This document shows positions 55,651-64,000 of a stretch of 64,000 bases of DNA, in pieces. The stretch is from Planococcus rifietoensis (GTDB lineage: Bacteria; Bacillota; Bacilli; Bacillales_A; Planococcaceae): NCBI RefSeq assembly GCF_001465795.2, contig NZ_CP013659.2, positions 1,754,501 to 1,818,500 of the forward strand, read 5' to 3'. The first letter of the stretch is position 1. Each line of letters begins with the position of its first letter. Under the pieces are notes generated by a model. That model saw nothing but the letters and a program-made list of their open reading frames with translations. It was not told the origin of the DNA and made no database searches. The position numbers and the translations under genes are program-made.

Positions 55651-56737
55651 GTTGTTGCTCCTTCCGCTGTGCGTTCATCATTTCCAAAAATCGGTCGAAT
55701 AGATAATTTGAGTCTTCCGGTCCCGGTGAGGATTCCGGATGGTACTGGACGGTAAAGGCTGGGTAATCAAGGTGCGCGAGTCCTTCGTTCGTTCCGTCAT
55801 TGAGTGCACTATGTGTCACTTTTAGGCGCGTGCCTTGCAAGGTTTCTTCATCGACTGCGTAGCCGTGGTTTTGTGATGTGATTTCGATTTTGCCGGTGAC
55901 CAAATCGCGCACCGGGTGGTTGCCGCCGCGGTGGCCGAACTTCAGCTTGAACGTCTCAGCACCGCACGCTCTTGCGAATAATTGATGTCCGAGGCAAATC
56001 CCGAAAATCGGCACTTCGCCGAGTAGTTCGCCGACGACTTCCACACATTCGGGAACGTTTTTCGGGTCTCCTGGGCCGTTTGACAGCATGACGCCGTCTG
56101 GGCCCCAGGCGAGAATTTCCTGCGCGCTCGTATTATGTGGCACAACGATGACGTCGCATTTGCGTTTGTTCAGCTCGCGCAAAATCCCGTGCTTCATGCC
56201 GTAATCGATCAATACGACGCGCTTGCCGCGTCCCGGGCTTGGATAAGGGCGTGTAATCGATACTTGCGCCACTTGATCAGTCGGCAAAGGGGTTTCTTTC
56301 AGCTTCTCGACCACTTGTTCCACATCCGGCTCTTCCCCAGCAGCTGTCAAGATGCCTTTGATCGATCCGTTGACGCGGATCAATCGTGTCAGCTTTCGCG
56401 TATCGATTCCCGCGATGCCCGGGATGCCTTTTTTCTCAAGCAATTCGCTCAAGCTCATGGTGCTTCTGAAATTCGACGGAAAATCAGCAGCTTCCCGGAC
56501 GACCATGCCTTTGACGGCTGGGTCGATCGATTCGAAGTCATCGCTGTTGATGCCGTAATTGCCTTGCAGCGGGTACGTCATCGTGACAATCTGCCCGCAA
56601 TAGGATGGATCGGAGAGGATTTCCTGATAGCCGGTCATGCTCGTGTTGAACACCACTTCCCCAAATGATGCCGTTTGTGCGCCGAATGCTTCCCCTGCGA
56701 ATACTGTGCCGTCTTCTAAGATCAAATAACGTTTCAT
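55643..56737 (-). CDS. carA: Carbamoyl-phosphate synthase small subunit
   Basis: Glutaminase subunit (PyrAA), 364 residues. Class I amidotransferase: nucleophile Cys in [18 protein letters not shown] (about 243), oxyanion LSNGPGDP, and [10 protein letters not shown] with HPES-type catalytic Glu/His. ATG 56737 follows AGGAGG by seven bases and shares a base with the pyrC stop. Confidence 0.97.
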   Translation of the reverse strand: MKRYLILEDGTVFAGEAFGAQTASFGEVVFNTSMTGYQEILSDPSYCGQIVTMTYPLQGNYGINSDDFESIDPAVKGMVVREAADFPSNFRSTMSLSELLEKKGIPGIAGIDTRKLTRLIRVNGSIKGILTAAGEEPDVEQVVEKLKETPLPTDQVAQVSITRPYPSPGRGKRVVLIDYGMKHGILRELNKRKCDVIVVPHNTSAQEILAWGPDGVMLSNGPGDPKNVPECVEVVGELLGEVPIFGICLGHQLFARACGAETFKLKFGHRGGNHPVRDLVTGKIEITSQNHGYAVDEETLQGTRLKVTHSALNDGTNEGLAHLDYPAFTVQYHPESSPGPEDSNYLFDRFLEMMNAQRKEQQHA

Positions 56738-58011
56738 CAGTTTTCCTCCTGCCATGCGATGTCACCGCCGAAAATGGTCATTACTGGCCAGCCGGTGCAA
56801 GTTTGTCCGCCAAATGGTGTATTCGTTCCTTTGGAAAGAAAATCTTCCGTGCGGATTTCCTGCTGTTTGTCCAAGTCGAGCAGCACCAAGTCGGCCGCTT
56901 GCCCTGCTTCAATCGTCCCGTAAGGAAGGCCGAACACATCCGCAGGTTTTTTCGTCAGCCAGCCGATCAATTGCTGGAGTGTCCATTTGCCGCTTTGGAC
57001 AAATTCCGTATACAGGAGCGGGAACGCCGTTTCGAATCCGACGATGCCAAACGGCGCTTTTTCCATGCCGTTCGCTTTTTCTTCCGCAGCATGCGGGGCG
57101 TGGTCCGTCGCAATGAAATCGAGCGTGCCGTCGAGCAGTCCTTCGTGAAGCGCTTCGTAATCTTCTTTCGCGCGAAGCGGCGGGTTCATTTTGTAGTTCG
57201 CATCGTCGCCTGGGATGTCCTCTTCCGTTAGCAAGAGATGATGAGGCGTTACTTCCGCCGTGACGCGGACACCTGCTTTTTTCGCATCACGGATGACACG
57301 CACCGACTCTTTCGTGCTGACGTGGCAGACATGGTAATGGGCGCCTGCCGCTTCAGCGAGCAGGATGTCGCGCGCGATATGGACTGATTCCGCAACAGAC
57401 GGGATTCCAGGCAAGCCCAGCTCTCGGCTTCGCTTGCCGTCATGCATGACGCCGCCGTAGATCAGGCTATTGTCTTCGCAATGGGCGACGACAGCCATGT
57501 CGAGCGCTGCGGCCTCTTTCATCGTCTCGAGCATCATCGCTGCTTCCTGGATGCCAACGCCGTCGTCCGTGAACGCAAAGGCGCCGTGTTCTTTCAGTTC
57601 TTTCAAATTGGTCCGTTCTTTGCCCGCTTCGCGGATCGTGATGGATGCATACGGCAAAACCCGGATGAGCGCATTTTTTTCGATCAAGCCGTTGACGTGA
57701 TCGAGATTTTCTTTCGTGTCGGGTACCGGCCGTGTATTCGGCATGGCGCAGATGGTCGTATAGCCGCCGCGTGCTGCTGATTTCGTGCCGCTTTCGATGG
57801 TTTCCTTTTTCTCTCCCCCCGGTTCACGCAGATGGACATGGACGTCCACAAATCCTGGTGCAATCATTCGGCCTTTGCCGTCGATTTCCGTTTCTCCCTG
57901 CCCGTTCAACTGTGCGCCGATCTCCTCGATGCGGCCATCCTTGACGCGGATGTTCGTTTCCTCCAATTGTTCCCCGTTCAACATCTTTACGTTCTTAATG
58001 AATAATCCCAT
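56737..58011 (-). CDS. pyrC: Dihydroorotase
   Basis: Zinc amidohydrolase closing dihydroorotate. 424 residues (type I). Metal motif [20 protein letters not shown] (about 57-76), [35 protein letters not shown] and [11 protein letters not shown]. It lies one base after the pyrB stop. Confidence 0.97.
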   Translation of the reverse strand: MGLFIKNVKMLNGEQLEETNIRVKDGRIEEIGAQLNGQGETEIDGKGRMIAPGFVDVHVHLREPGGEKKETIESGTKSAARGGYTTICAMPNTRPVPDTKENLDHVNGLIEKNALIRVLPYASITIREAGKERTNLKELKEHGAFAFTDDGVGIQEAAMMLETMKEAAALDMAVVAHCEDNSLIYGGVMHDGKRSRELGLPGIPSVAESVHIARDILLAEAAGAHYHVCHVSTKESVRVIRDAKKAGVRVTAEVTPHHLLLTEEDIPGDDANYKMNPPLRAKEDYEALHEGLLDGTLDFIATDHAPHAAEEKANGMEKAPFGIVGFETAFPLLYTEFVQSGKWTLQQLIGWLTKKPADVFGLPYGTIEAGQAADLVLLDLDKQQEIRTEDFLSKGTNTPFGGQTCTGWPVMTIFGGDIAWQEEN

Positions 58012-58012
58012 T

Positions 58013-58882
58013 TTATTCTCTCCCTTTCATTGCATATTCGAGTACGGCCATCCGGACGAAGACGCCGTTTTCCATTTGTTTGAAGATTCTTGAACGCTGG
58101 CATTCGACGAGCGAATCCGCGATCTCCACTCCCCGGTTGATTGGTGCCGGATGCATGATGATGGCGTCTTTTTTCATTTTGCGCTCGCGTGCTTCTGTCA
58201 ACCCGAACTCAATATGGTAGCGTTCTTTGGAAAATAATGCGGAGACGGCGTGGCGTTCATGCTGCACGCGGAGCATCATGACGACATCCGTTTCCCCGAT
58301 CAAGGCATCCAAATCATCGGTCGTATCGTAGTCGCCGCTCCACTCTTCCGGACACACGAAGCTTACTTTCGCGCCCAGCTGCTTGAGTGCGGCGGCATTC
58401 GATTTGGCGACACGGCTATGGGCGATATCCCCGACAATCGTCACGTGGATGCCGTCGATGCGGCCGAACTCCTGATGGATCGTGTACAGATCGAGCAGCG
58501 ATTGCGTCGGGTGCTGGCCCGAGCCATCGCCGCCGTTGATGACCGCTACCTTGCAGCCTGCTAGCTGCTGGTAATATTCTTCTTCCTCGTGGCGGATGAT
58601 GACCGCCTTGACGCCGATCGCTTCCATCGTTTTCACCGTGTCGTAGAGCGTTTCGCCTTTTAGGATGCTGGAAAAGGCCGTTTCGAATGGCAGGACGGAT
58701 AGTCCAAGACGATGTTCAGCCATCTCGAAGCTCATCTTCGTCCGTGTGCTCGGTTCGAAAAATAAATTGACGACCGCCCCGTCGAGAGACGCTTTTTCAC
58801 CTTTTTCGAATTGTTCGGCTCGCTTCAGCAAATTCATGATTTTGTCATTTTCAAGATTGTTCATCGTTAACAGATTCGGCAA
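58013..58882 (-). CDS. pyrB: Aspartate carbamoyltransferase
   Basis: First committed step of pyrimidine synthesis. 289 residues. Carbamoyl-phosphate motif [19 protein letters not shown] (about 44-62), [26 protein letters not shown] 58882 (with AAAGGG ten bases upstream) aligns best with the family N-terminus; GTG 58891 is the alternative, and the longer frame runs through the attenuator. A PyrR attenuator precedes it. Confidence 0.95.
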   Translation of the reverse strand: MPNLLTMNNLENDKIMNLLKRAEQFEKGEKASLDGAVVNLFFEPSTRTKMSFEMAEHRLGLSVLPFETAFSSILKGETLYDTVKTMEAIGVKAVIIRHEEEEYYQQLAGCKVAVINGGDGSGQHPTQSLLDLYTIHQEFGRIDGIHVTIVGDIAHSRVAKSNAAALKQLGAKVSFVCPEEWSGDYDTTDDLDALIGETDVVMMLRVQHERHAVSALFSKERYHIEFGLTEARERKMKKDAIIMHPAPINRGVEIADSLVECQRSRIFKQMENGVFVRMAVLEYAMKGRE

Positions 58883-58910
58883 TTTGCTCACGCCCTTTCG
58901 TTGACTGTAC

Positions 58911-58942
58911 AAAAAAACACCTTCCCAGGGGCAGGAAGGTGT
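58911..58942 (-). terminator. pyrB attenuator terminator
   Basis: ACACCTTCC (58917-58925) with GGAAGGTGT (58934-58942), followed by T7 on the minus strand. Part of the PyrR attenuation switch. Confidence 0.85.
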
Positions 58943-58984
58943 AAGGAAATAAGGGTAGACTGCACCCCTATCCATAACCCTTTC

Positions 58985-59001
58985 CATGCCTCTCTGGACA
59001 T
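58985..59001 (-). promoter_or_regulatory. PyrR binding site in pyrP-pyrB leader
   Basis: Minus-strand ATGTCCAGAGAGGCATG carries the conserved UCCAGAGAGGC PyrR-binding loop of the anti-antiterminator. UMP/UTP-bound PyrR favours termination at 58911-58942. Confidence 0.9.
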
Positions 59002-59017
59002 TCCTTAAAAGGTAAGT

Positions 59018-60307
59018 TTATTCAGTTCCATCATCCACTTCCTGTTTGTTGAGCCCAGGCAGGATTAAGTTCAAGATTACGCCGACGATGGCGGCTAGCG
59101 CCATTCCTTCGATCGCGAACGATTCACTGAACTCGAGTTTCGCGCCGCCGATCCCGATGACCAGGATGACCGACGAGATGACCAAGTTGCGGTTATTGCC
59201 GAAGTCGATGCCGTTATCGACCAGCATCCGTAGTCCGGACGAAGCGATGATGCCGAACAGCAGGATCGAGATGCCCCCGAGCACTGCTGTCGGGATGGTA
59301 TCGATGACCGCCATCAGTTTTCCGAAGAACGAGAACAGGATGGCGAAGACCGCAGCACCCAGAATGACATAGACGCTGAACACTTTCGTGATGGCAAGTA
59401 CGCCGATGTTCTCGCCGTAAGTCGTTTTTGGCGGCCCCCCGACAAGCGAGGAGATAAACGTCCCGATGCCGTCGCCCAAAATCGAGCGATGAAGGCCCGG
59501 GTCTTTTATGTAGTTGCGGTCGACGATCTTGCCGAGCACCAATTGATGCCCGATATGCTCAGAGATCGTGACGATCGCGATTGGTACCATGACGAACAGC
59601 AATGTCGGCGTCACTTGGAAAGAATAATCGATTCCCGGCACGAGGAATTCCGGTACTTGGAACCAGTTCGCAGCAGCCACTGGGCTAAAGTCGATGATGC
59701 CGATGAGTGCCGAGTAAGCGTAACCCGCGATGATGCCAATCAGGATCGGCATGAGCGAGATGATGTTCTTGAAGTAAATATTGCAGATGATGGCCGTGGC
59801 GAGCGTTACGAGTGCTGCTGAGAAATGCAGCAGGCTGTATTCAGAGCCGCCATCTGCCGTTGGGATGTTCATGGCCATGTCGACCGCTGTGCCGGACAGT
59901 GCCAGCCCGATGACGATGATGACCGGGCCGACGACAATCGGCGGCAGCAATTTCATGAGCCATTTATAGCCAGTCTTCCAGATGATCAGCGAGACGATCG
60001 CATAGACGAGCGAGACGAACATCGCGCCGATCATCGCTGACCCGATGCCGCCTGTTTCCGTCGCGATCTGTATCGGGACAATAAAGGCGAATGAAGACCC
60101 GAGGTAAGCCGGCACTTTGAATTGTGTGATGAGGACGAAAATGATCGTGGCGATGCCGCTCGTCAATAGCGCGATCGCGGGGCTCAAGCCAACTAGCTGC
60201 GGCACCAGGATCGTTGCGCCGAACATGGCGAACATGTGCTGCAAGCTAAGGGAAATCCATTGCCCCGTTTTTGGTTTATCGTGTATGTCTAGAATGGCAT
60301 TGCTCAA
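59018..60307 (-). CDS. pyrP: Uracil permease
   Basis: NCS2 (UraA-type) uracil:proton symporter, 429 residues, about 12-14 membrane segments. N-terminal ILDIHDKPKTGQWISLSLQH, VPAYLGSSFAFIVPIQIA, and the core GGPPKTTYGENIGVLA (about 296-311). TTG 60307 follows GGGGAG by seven bases. Only ~30 bases after pyrR, so no separate attenuator fits here. Confidence 0.95.
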   Translation of the reverse strand: MSNAILDIHDKPKTGQWISLSLQHMFAMFGATILVPQLVGLSPAIALLTSGIATIIFVLITQFKVPAYLGSSFAFIVPIQIATETGGIGSAMIGAMFVSLVYAIVSLIIWKTGYKWLMKLLPPIVVGPVIIVIGLALSGTAVDMAMNIPTADGGSEYSLLHFSAALVTLATAIICNIYFKNIISLMPILIGIIAGYAYSALIGIIDFSPVAAANWFQVPEFLVPGIDYSFQVTPTLLFVMVPIAIVTISEHIGHQLVLGKIVDRNYIKDPGLHRSILGDGIGTFISSLVGGPPKTTYGENIGVLAITKVFSVYVILGAAVFAILFSFFGKLMAVIDTIPTAVLGGISILLFGIIASSGLRMLVDNGIDFGNNRNLVISSVILVIGIGGAKLEFSESFAIEGMALAAIVGVILNLILPGLNKQEVDDGTE

Positions 60308-60337
60308 GCTGTTTCTCCCCTGTCTCTGTAATGATTC

Positions 60338-61045
<708 letters not shown>

Positions 61046-61061
61046 TCAGTTGACTGGTCTA

Positions 61062-61091
61062 AGTATAAAGAACAGCCATTTCATTTGTCAA
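61062..61091 (-). promoter_or_regulatory. pyr operon promoter
   Basis: Minus-strand -35 TTGACA (61086-61091), 18-base spacer, -10 TATACT (61062-61067), directly after rluD. Confidence 0.8.
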
Positions 61092-61096
61092 CCCCC

Positions 61097-61999
61097 TTAG
61101 CGGAGAGTCTCAAGAAGTTCTTCGAATTCTGCTGGCAGTGGAGCTGAGAATTCCAGGTATTCTTTCGTTCGCGGATGGATAAAGCCGATGACGCCAGCAT
61201 GCAAGGCCTGACCGCCGATATCCATCGTTTTTCTCGGTCCGTATTTCGGGTCTCCGACAAGCGGGAAGCCGATATAGCGCATATGGACACGGATTTGATG
61301 CGTGCGTCCCGTTTCAAGCCGACATTCCACTAATGTGAAATCGCCGAAACGCTCAAGAACGGTGAAATGAGTCACCGCATGCTTGCCTTTATCGACAACA
61401 GCCATCTTCTGGCGCTCTTTCGGATCTCTAGCGATTGGGGCATCAATGGTGCCTTTGTCGTGGGCGATATGCCCGTGGACAAGTGCGATGTATTTGCGCG
61501 TCACCGATTTTTCGACCAATTGATCCACTAAAGATGCATGGGCGAGATCGTTTTTCGCGACCATCAACAAGCCAGACGTATCTTTATCGATGCGGTGGAC
61601 GATTCCCGGGCGCACGATGCCATTGATGCCCGATAAGTCAGTGCAATGATACATGAGGCCGTTGACGAGCGTCCCACTCGCATGTCCTGGCGCCGGATGG
61701 ACGACCATGCCTTTCGGTTTGTTAACGACGAGCACGTCTTCATCTTCATAGACGATATCGAGGTTCAAGTTTTCCGGTTCTGCATCCAATTCTTCCAATA
61801 GCGGCGGCGTGATGAGGATCTCATCTTCCAAACGCACTTTGTAATTCGGCTTCACCGTTTCACCATTTACTTTGATATGGCCATCTTTGACCCAATTGCT
61901 GATCTGCGAACGTGACCATTCCTCATCGATGGCAGAGATCACTTTGTCGATCCGCTCGCCTTTTTGTTCTTCTGTAATGTTTATCATCAGTTCTTCCAT
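61097..61999 (-). CDS. rluD: Ribosomal large subunit pseudouridine synthase D family
   Basis: RluA-family pseudouridine synthase (YlyB-like), 300 residues. N-terminal S4 RNA-binding domain (about 12-75, RIDKVISAIDEEWSRSQISN), then the catalytic domain with HRIDKDTSGLLMVAKND (catalytic Asp near 136) and the C-terminal RTHQIRVHM. RluD-type sites in 23S rRNA are inferred. Its start shares a base with the lspA stop (TAATG). Confidence 0.92.
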   Translation of the reverse strand: MEELMINITEEQKGERIDKVISAIDEEWSRSQISNWVKDGHIKVNGETVKPNYKVRLEDEILITPPLLEELDAEPENLNLDIVYEDEDVLVVNKPKGMVVHPAPGHASGTLVNGLMYHCTDLSGINGIVRPGIVHRIDKDTSGLLMVAKNDLAHASLVDQLVEKSVTRKYIALVHGHIAHDKGTIDAPIARDPKERQKMAVVDKGKHAVTHFTVLERFGDFTLVECRLETGRTHQIRVHMRYIGFPLVGDPKYGPRKTMDIGGQALHAGVIGFIHPRTKEYLEFSAPLPAEFEELLETLR

Positions 62000-62472
62000 T
62001 AAGACACCTTTTTCTTTTGTTGTTTTTCATCCATGATCACGTAAATGACCATTAAGACGACACCAATGGTCAATGCAGCATCCGCTACATTGAAGATCGG
62101 AAAATCATAATTGATTACTGGAATCAGCACATCGACAAAATCGACGACTTCACCGCGGTACATCCGGTCGATGAAATTACCGATTGCGCCTCCTAGTAGC
62201 ACCATCAGCGCCAATTGAAACAGCGGCTGCCCTCCGGCATGCTTATGGAAATAATACAGAATCGCCACGATCACTACAATAGTGATGATGGCAAACAGCC
62301 ACATCTGCCCTTCTAGCATCCCCCAAGCCGCGCCGCGATTGCGGTGGGAAAGCCATCCCAGATACGGTTCGAGCACAGGAATCCGTTCCCCGAGCTCCAT
62401 ATTTTTGACGACCAGCCATTTGGTCCATTGATCCAATGCAATAATAAGTAGAGCAATCCCATAATAAATCAC
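61999..62472 (-). CDS. lspA: Lipoprotein signal peptidase
   Basis: Aspartic membrane protease processing prolipoproteins. 157 residues, four membrane helices. Catalytic Asps in GNFIDRMYRGEVVDFVDV (about 96-113) and FNVADAALTIG. GTG 62472 follows GGAGG by eight bases and aligns with B. subtilis LspA; the ATG at 62490 lacks a ribosome site. Downstream of ileS, as in many Firmicutes. Confidence 0.95.
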   Translation of the reverse strand: MIYYGIALLIIALDQWTKWLVVKNMELGERIPVLEPYLGWLSHRNRGAAWGMLEGQMWLFAIITIVVIVAILYYFHKHAGGQPLFQLALMVLLGGAIGNFIDRMYRGEVVDFVDVLIPVINYDFPIFNVADAALTIGVVLMVIYVIMDEKQQKKKVS

Positions 62473-62537
62473 TTGTATTTCCTCCGTCATTCATCAGTCT
62501 ATTCATTTTAACACAGAGCGGGCGAAAAAAGAAAAAA

Positions 62538-62567
62538 GTCCGAAAACCGGATAACCGGCTTTCGGAC
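62538..62567 (-). terminator. ileS terminator
   Basis: GTCCGAAAACCGG (62538-62550) with CCGGCTTTCGGAC (62555-62567), one mismatch, then TTTTTTCTTTTTT on the minus strand. Confidence 0.85.
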
Positions 62568-62576
62568 CGTTCAAAC

Positions 62577-64000
62577 TTAAGCGTATTCGATTTCAACGAC
62601 TTCCGCACAACGCGGGCAAAGCTCAGGATGTGCTTCCGATTCGCCGACATGCTTGGAAATCGTCCAGCAGCGGCCGCATTTCTCGCCTTGCGCTTTTTCG
62701 ACGACGACTGACACTTCATCAAGTGACAATGCGTTTTCAGGCGCTTGCTCTCTCGCTCCGCCGAATTCATATTCGGACACGATAAACAATTGCGCCAGAT
62801 TCGAATCGATCGCTGGCAACAAGTTCGCCAGTTCTTCACTGGCAAAGACCGTCACTTTCGCTTCAAGCGATTTTCCGATCGTTTTCGCCGCACGCGCTTC
62901 TTCCAAAGCTTTCAGGACATCGTCTCGGACGTCCATGAAACGGCTCCATTTCGCTTCCAGATCCTTGAATTCAGAACGCTCCACTGCTTCTGGGAAGTCC
63001 GTCAACTGGACGCTTTCTTCAGAAGCGGATTCCAGATACGACCACATTTCATCCGCCGTATGCGGGATGATCGGCGAAGCAAGCTTCACAAGCGCCATCA
63101 AGCTATCGTACATGACCGTCTGCATCGCACGGCGATGTGGATGGTCGGCACGTTCGATATAGACGACATCTTTTGCGACATCCAGGTAGAACGAGCTGAG
63201 ATCATTCGCGCAATAGCTGTTCAATGCCAAATAGACAGAGGCGAATTCATAGTTTTTATAGCCTTTTGTGGCTGTTTCGATTAGTTTATTCAATTTCATA
63301 GCCATGTACTGATCCATTTCACGCATGTCTTCAAACGGCACGCGATCTTTTGTCTCATCAAAATCAGCCAAGTTGCCGTGAAGGAATTTCAGCGTGTTGC
63401 GGATCTTGCGGTACACTTCCGACACTTGCTTGAAGTTGTCATCCGATACGCGCACATCTGCCGTATAGTCAACAGAAGAAACCCATAGGCGCAGGATGTC
63501 CGCACCCATTTGGTTCATGACTTTTGCCGGCACGATGGTATTGCCAAGCGATTTACTCATTTTGCGGCCGTTGCCGTCCAATGTAAAGCCGTGGCTCAAG
63601 ACGCCTTTATACGGAGCGATGCCGTTGATGGCGACGCTCGTCGTAAGCGATGAGTTGAACCAGCCGCGGTATTGGTCAGAGCCTTCGAGATAAAGGTCAG
63701 CCGGGTATTGAAGGTCTTCACGCTCATCGAGCACTGCCTGATGGGACGAACCGGAATCGAACCAAACGTCCATGATATCCATTTCTTTCGTAAAGATGCC
63801 ATTCGGGCTGCTCGGGTGCGTAAAGCCTTCCGGCAATAATTCCGCTGCCGTGCGCTCGAACCAGATGTTCGATCCGTGCTCGCGGAATAGCTCAGCGATA
63901 TGCGCAATCGTTTCTTCTGTGATGACCGGATCGCCGTTTTCCGCATAAAATACCGGAATCGGGACGCCCCATACGCGCTGGCGGGAAATGTTCCAGTCGC
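62577..64000 (-). CDS. ileS: Isoleucyl-tRNA synthetase (3' part, cut by window edge)
   Basis: C-terminal ~474 residues of a class I synthetase; the frame stays open to base 64000. Visible parts: [20 protein letters not shown], the KMSKS loop [14 protein letters not shown], the anticodon-binding domain ([17 protein letters not shown] onward), and the C-terminal zinc domain [12 protein letters not shown] with CPRCAEV. The HIGH motif and editing domain lie outside the window. A T-box leader, usual upstream of ileS, cannot be seen. Confidence 0.96.
   Translation of the reverse strand, partial: DWNISRQRVWGVPIPVFYAENGDPVITEETIAHIAELFREHGSNIWFERTAAELLPEGFTHPSSPNGIFTKEMDIMDVWFDSGSSHQAVLDEREDLQYPADLYLEGSDQYRGWFNSSLTTSVAINGIAPYKGVLSHGFTLDGNGRKMSKSLGNTIVPAKVMNQMGADILRLWVSSVDYTADVRVSDDNFKQVSEVYRKIRNTLKFLHGNLADFDETKDRVPFEDMREMDQYMAMKLNKLIETATKGYKNYEFASVYLALNSYCANDLSSFYLDVAKDVVYIERADHPHRRAMQTVMYDSLMALVKLASPIIPHTADEMWSYLESASEESVQLTDFPEAVERSEFKDLEAKWSRFMDVRDDVLKALEEARAAKTIGKSLEAKVTVFASEELANLLPAIDSNLAQLFIVSEYEFGGAREQAPENALSLDEVSVVVEKAQGEKCGRCWTISKHVGESEAHPELCPRCAEVVEIEYA

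Overview
The window is low-to-mid-GC Bacillota chromosome that most resembles the Planococcaceae (Planococcus/Planomicrobium-like). Gene order from the succinyl-CoA ligase genes through smc, fapR, rpmB, prkC, priA, remA and the pyr operon to lspA/ileS follows the Bacillus subtilis ylo/ylq region. spoVM, which sits between rpmB and thiN in spore formers, is absent. The genus is an inference from gene content and protein character, not a database match.

Region 1 (1-~6890) is the end of a temperate prophage or phage-like element. A tyrosine integrase abuts the sucCD terminator. Next come an ImmA/IrrE-type metallopeptidase, a membrane protein with two excalibur domains, and a divergent pair of XRE repressors separated by a set of TACRC-N5-GTGTA operators. 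The leftward early genes follow: a BC1881-like peptide, a KilAC antirepressor, small DNA-binding proteins, a 38-residue membrane peptide, YqaI, and a YqaJ recombinase cut by the window edge. The element lies downstream of sucD, where dprA/topA would be expected.

Region 2 (~6890-43770) is core genome, nearly all on the minus strand: sucCD, rnhB, rbgA, lepB, rplS-trmD-rimM-khpA-rpsP, ffh-ylxM-ftsY-smc-rnc, acpP-fabG-fabD-plsX-fapR, recG-sdaAA-sdaAB, fakA-yloU, rpmB (plus strand), thiN-rpe-rsgA-prkC-prpC-rsmB-fmt-def-priA-coaBC-rpoZ-gmk-remA. Many adjacent genes overlap by 1-11 bases, so translational coupling is likely. Regulation visible in the DNA includes a FapR operator, sigma-A-type promoters, an L19-type leader and many intrinsic terminators.

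Region 3 (~43800-49380) is more variable. It has rqcH (ribosome quality control), an amino-acid ABC binding protein and permease without an ATPase, a dispersed non-coding repeat between two terminators with identical stems, a VOC protein and a D-serine dehydratase.

Region 4 (~49430-64000) is the pyrimidine operon pyrR-pyrP-pyrB-pyrC-carA-carB-pyrK-pyrD-pyrF-pyrE with two PyrR attenuators, preceded by rluD, lspA and the 3' part of ileS. I saw no CRISPR array, insertion sequence, tRNA or rRNA. The best candidates for something undescribed are the excalibur membrane protein in the lysogeny module, the operator array, the structured segment before yqaJ and the dispersed repeat.
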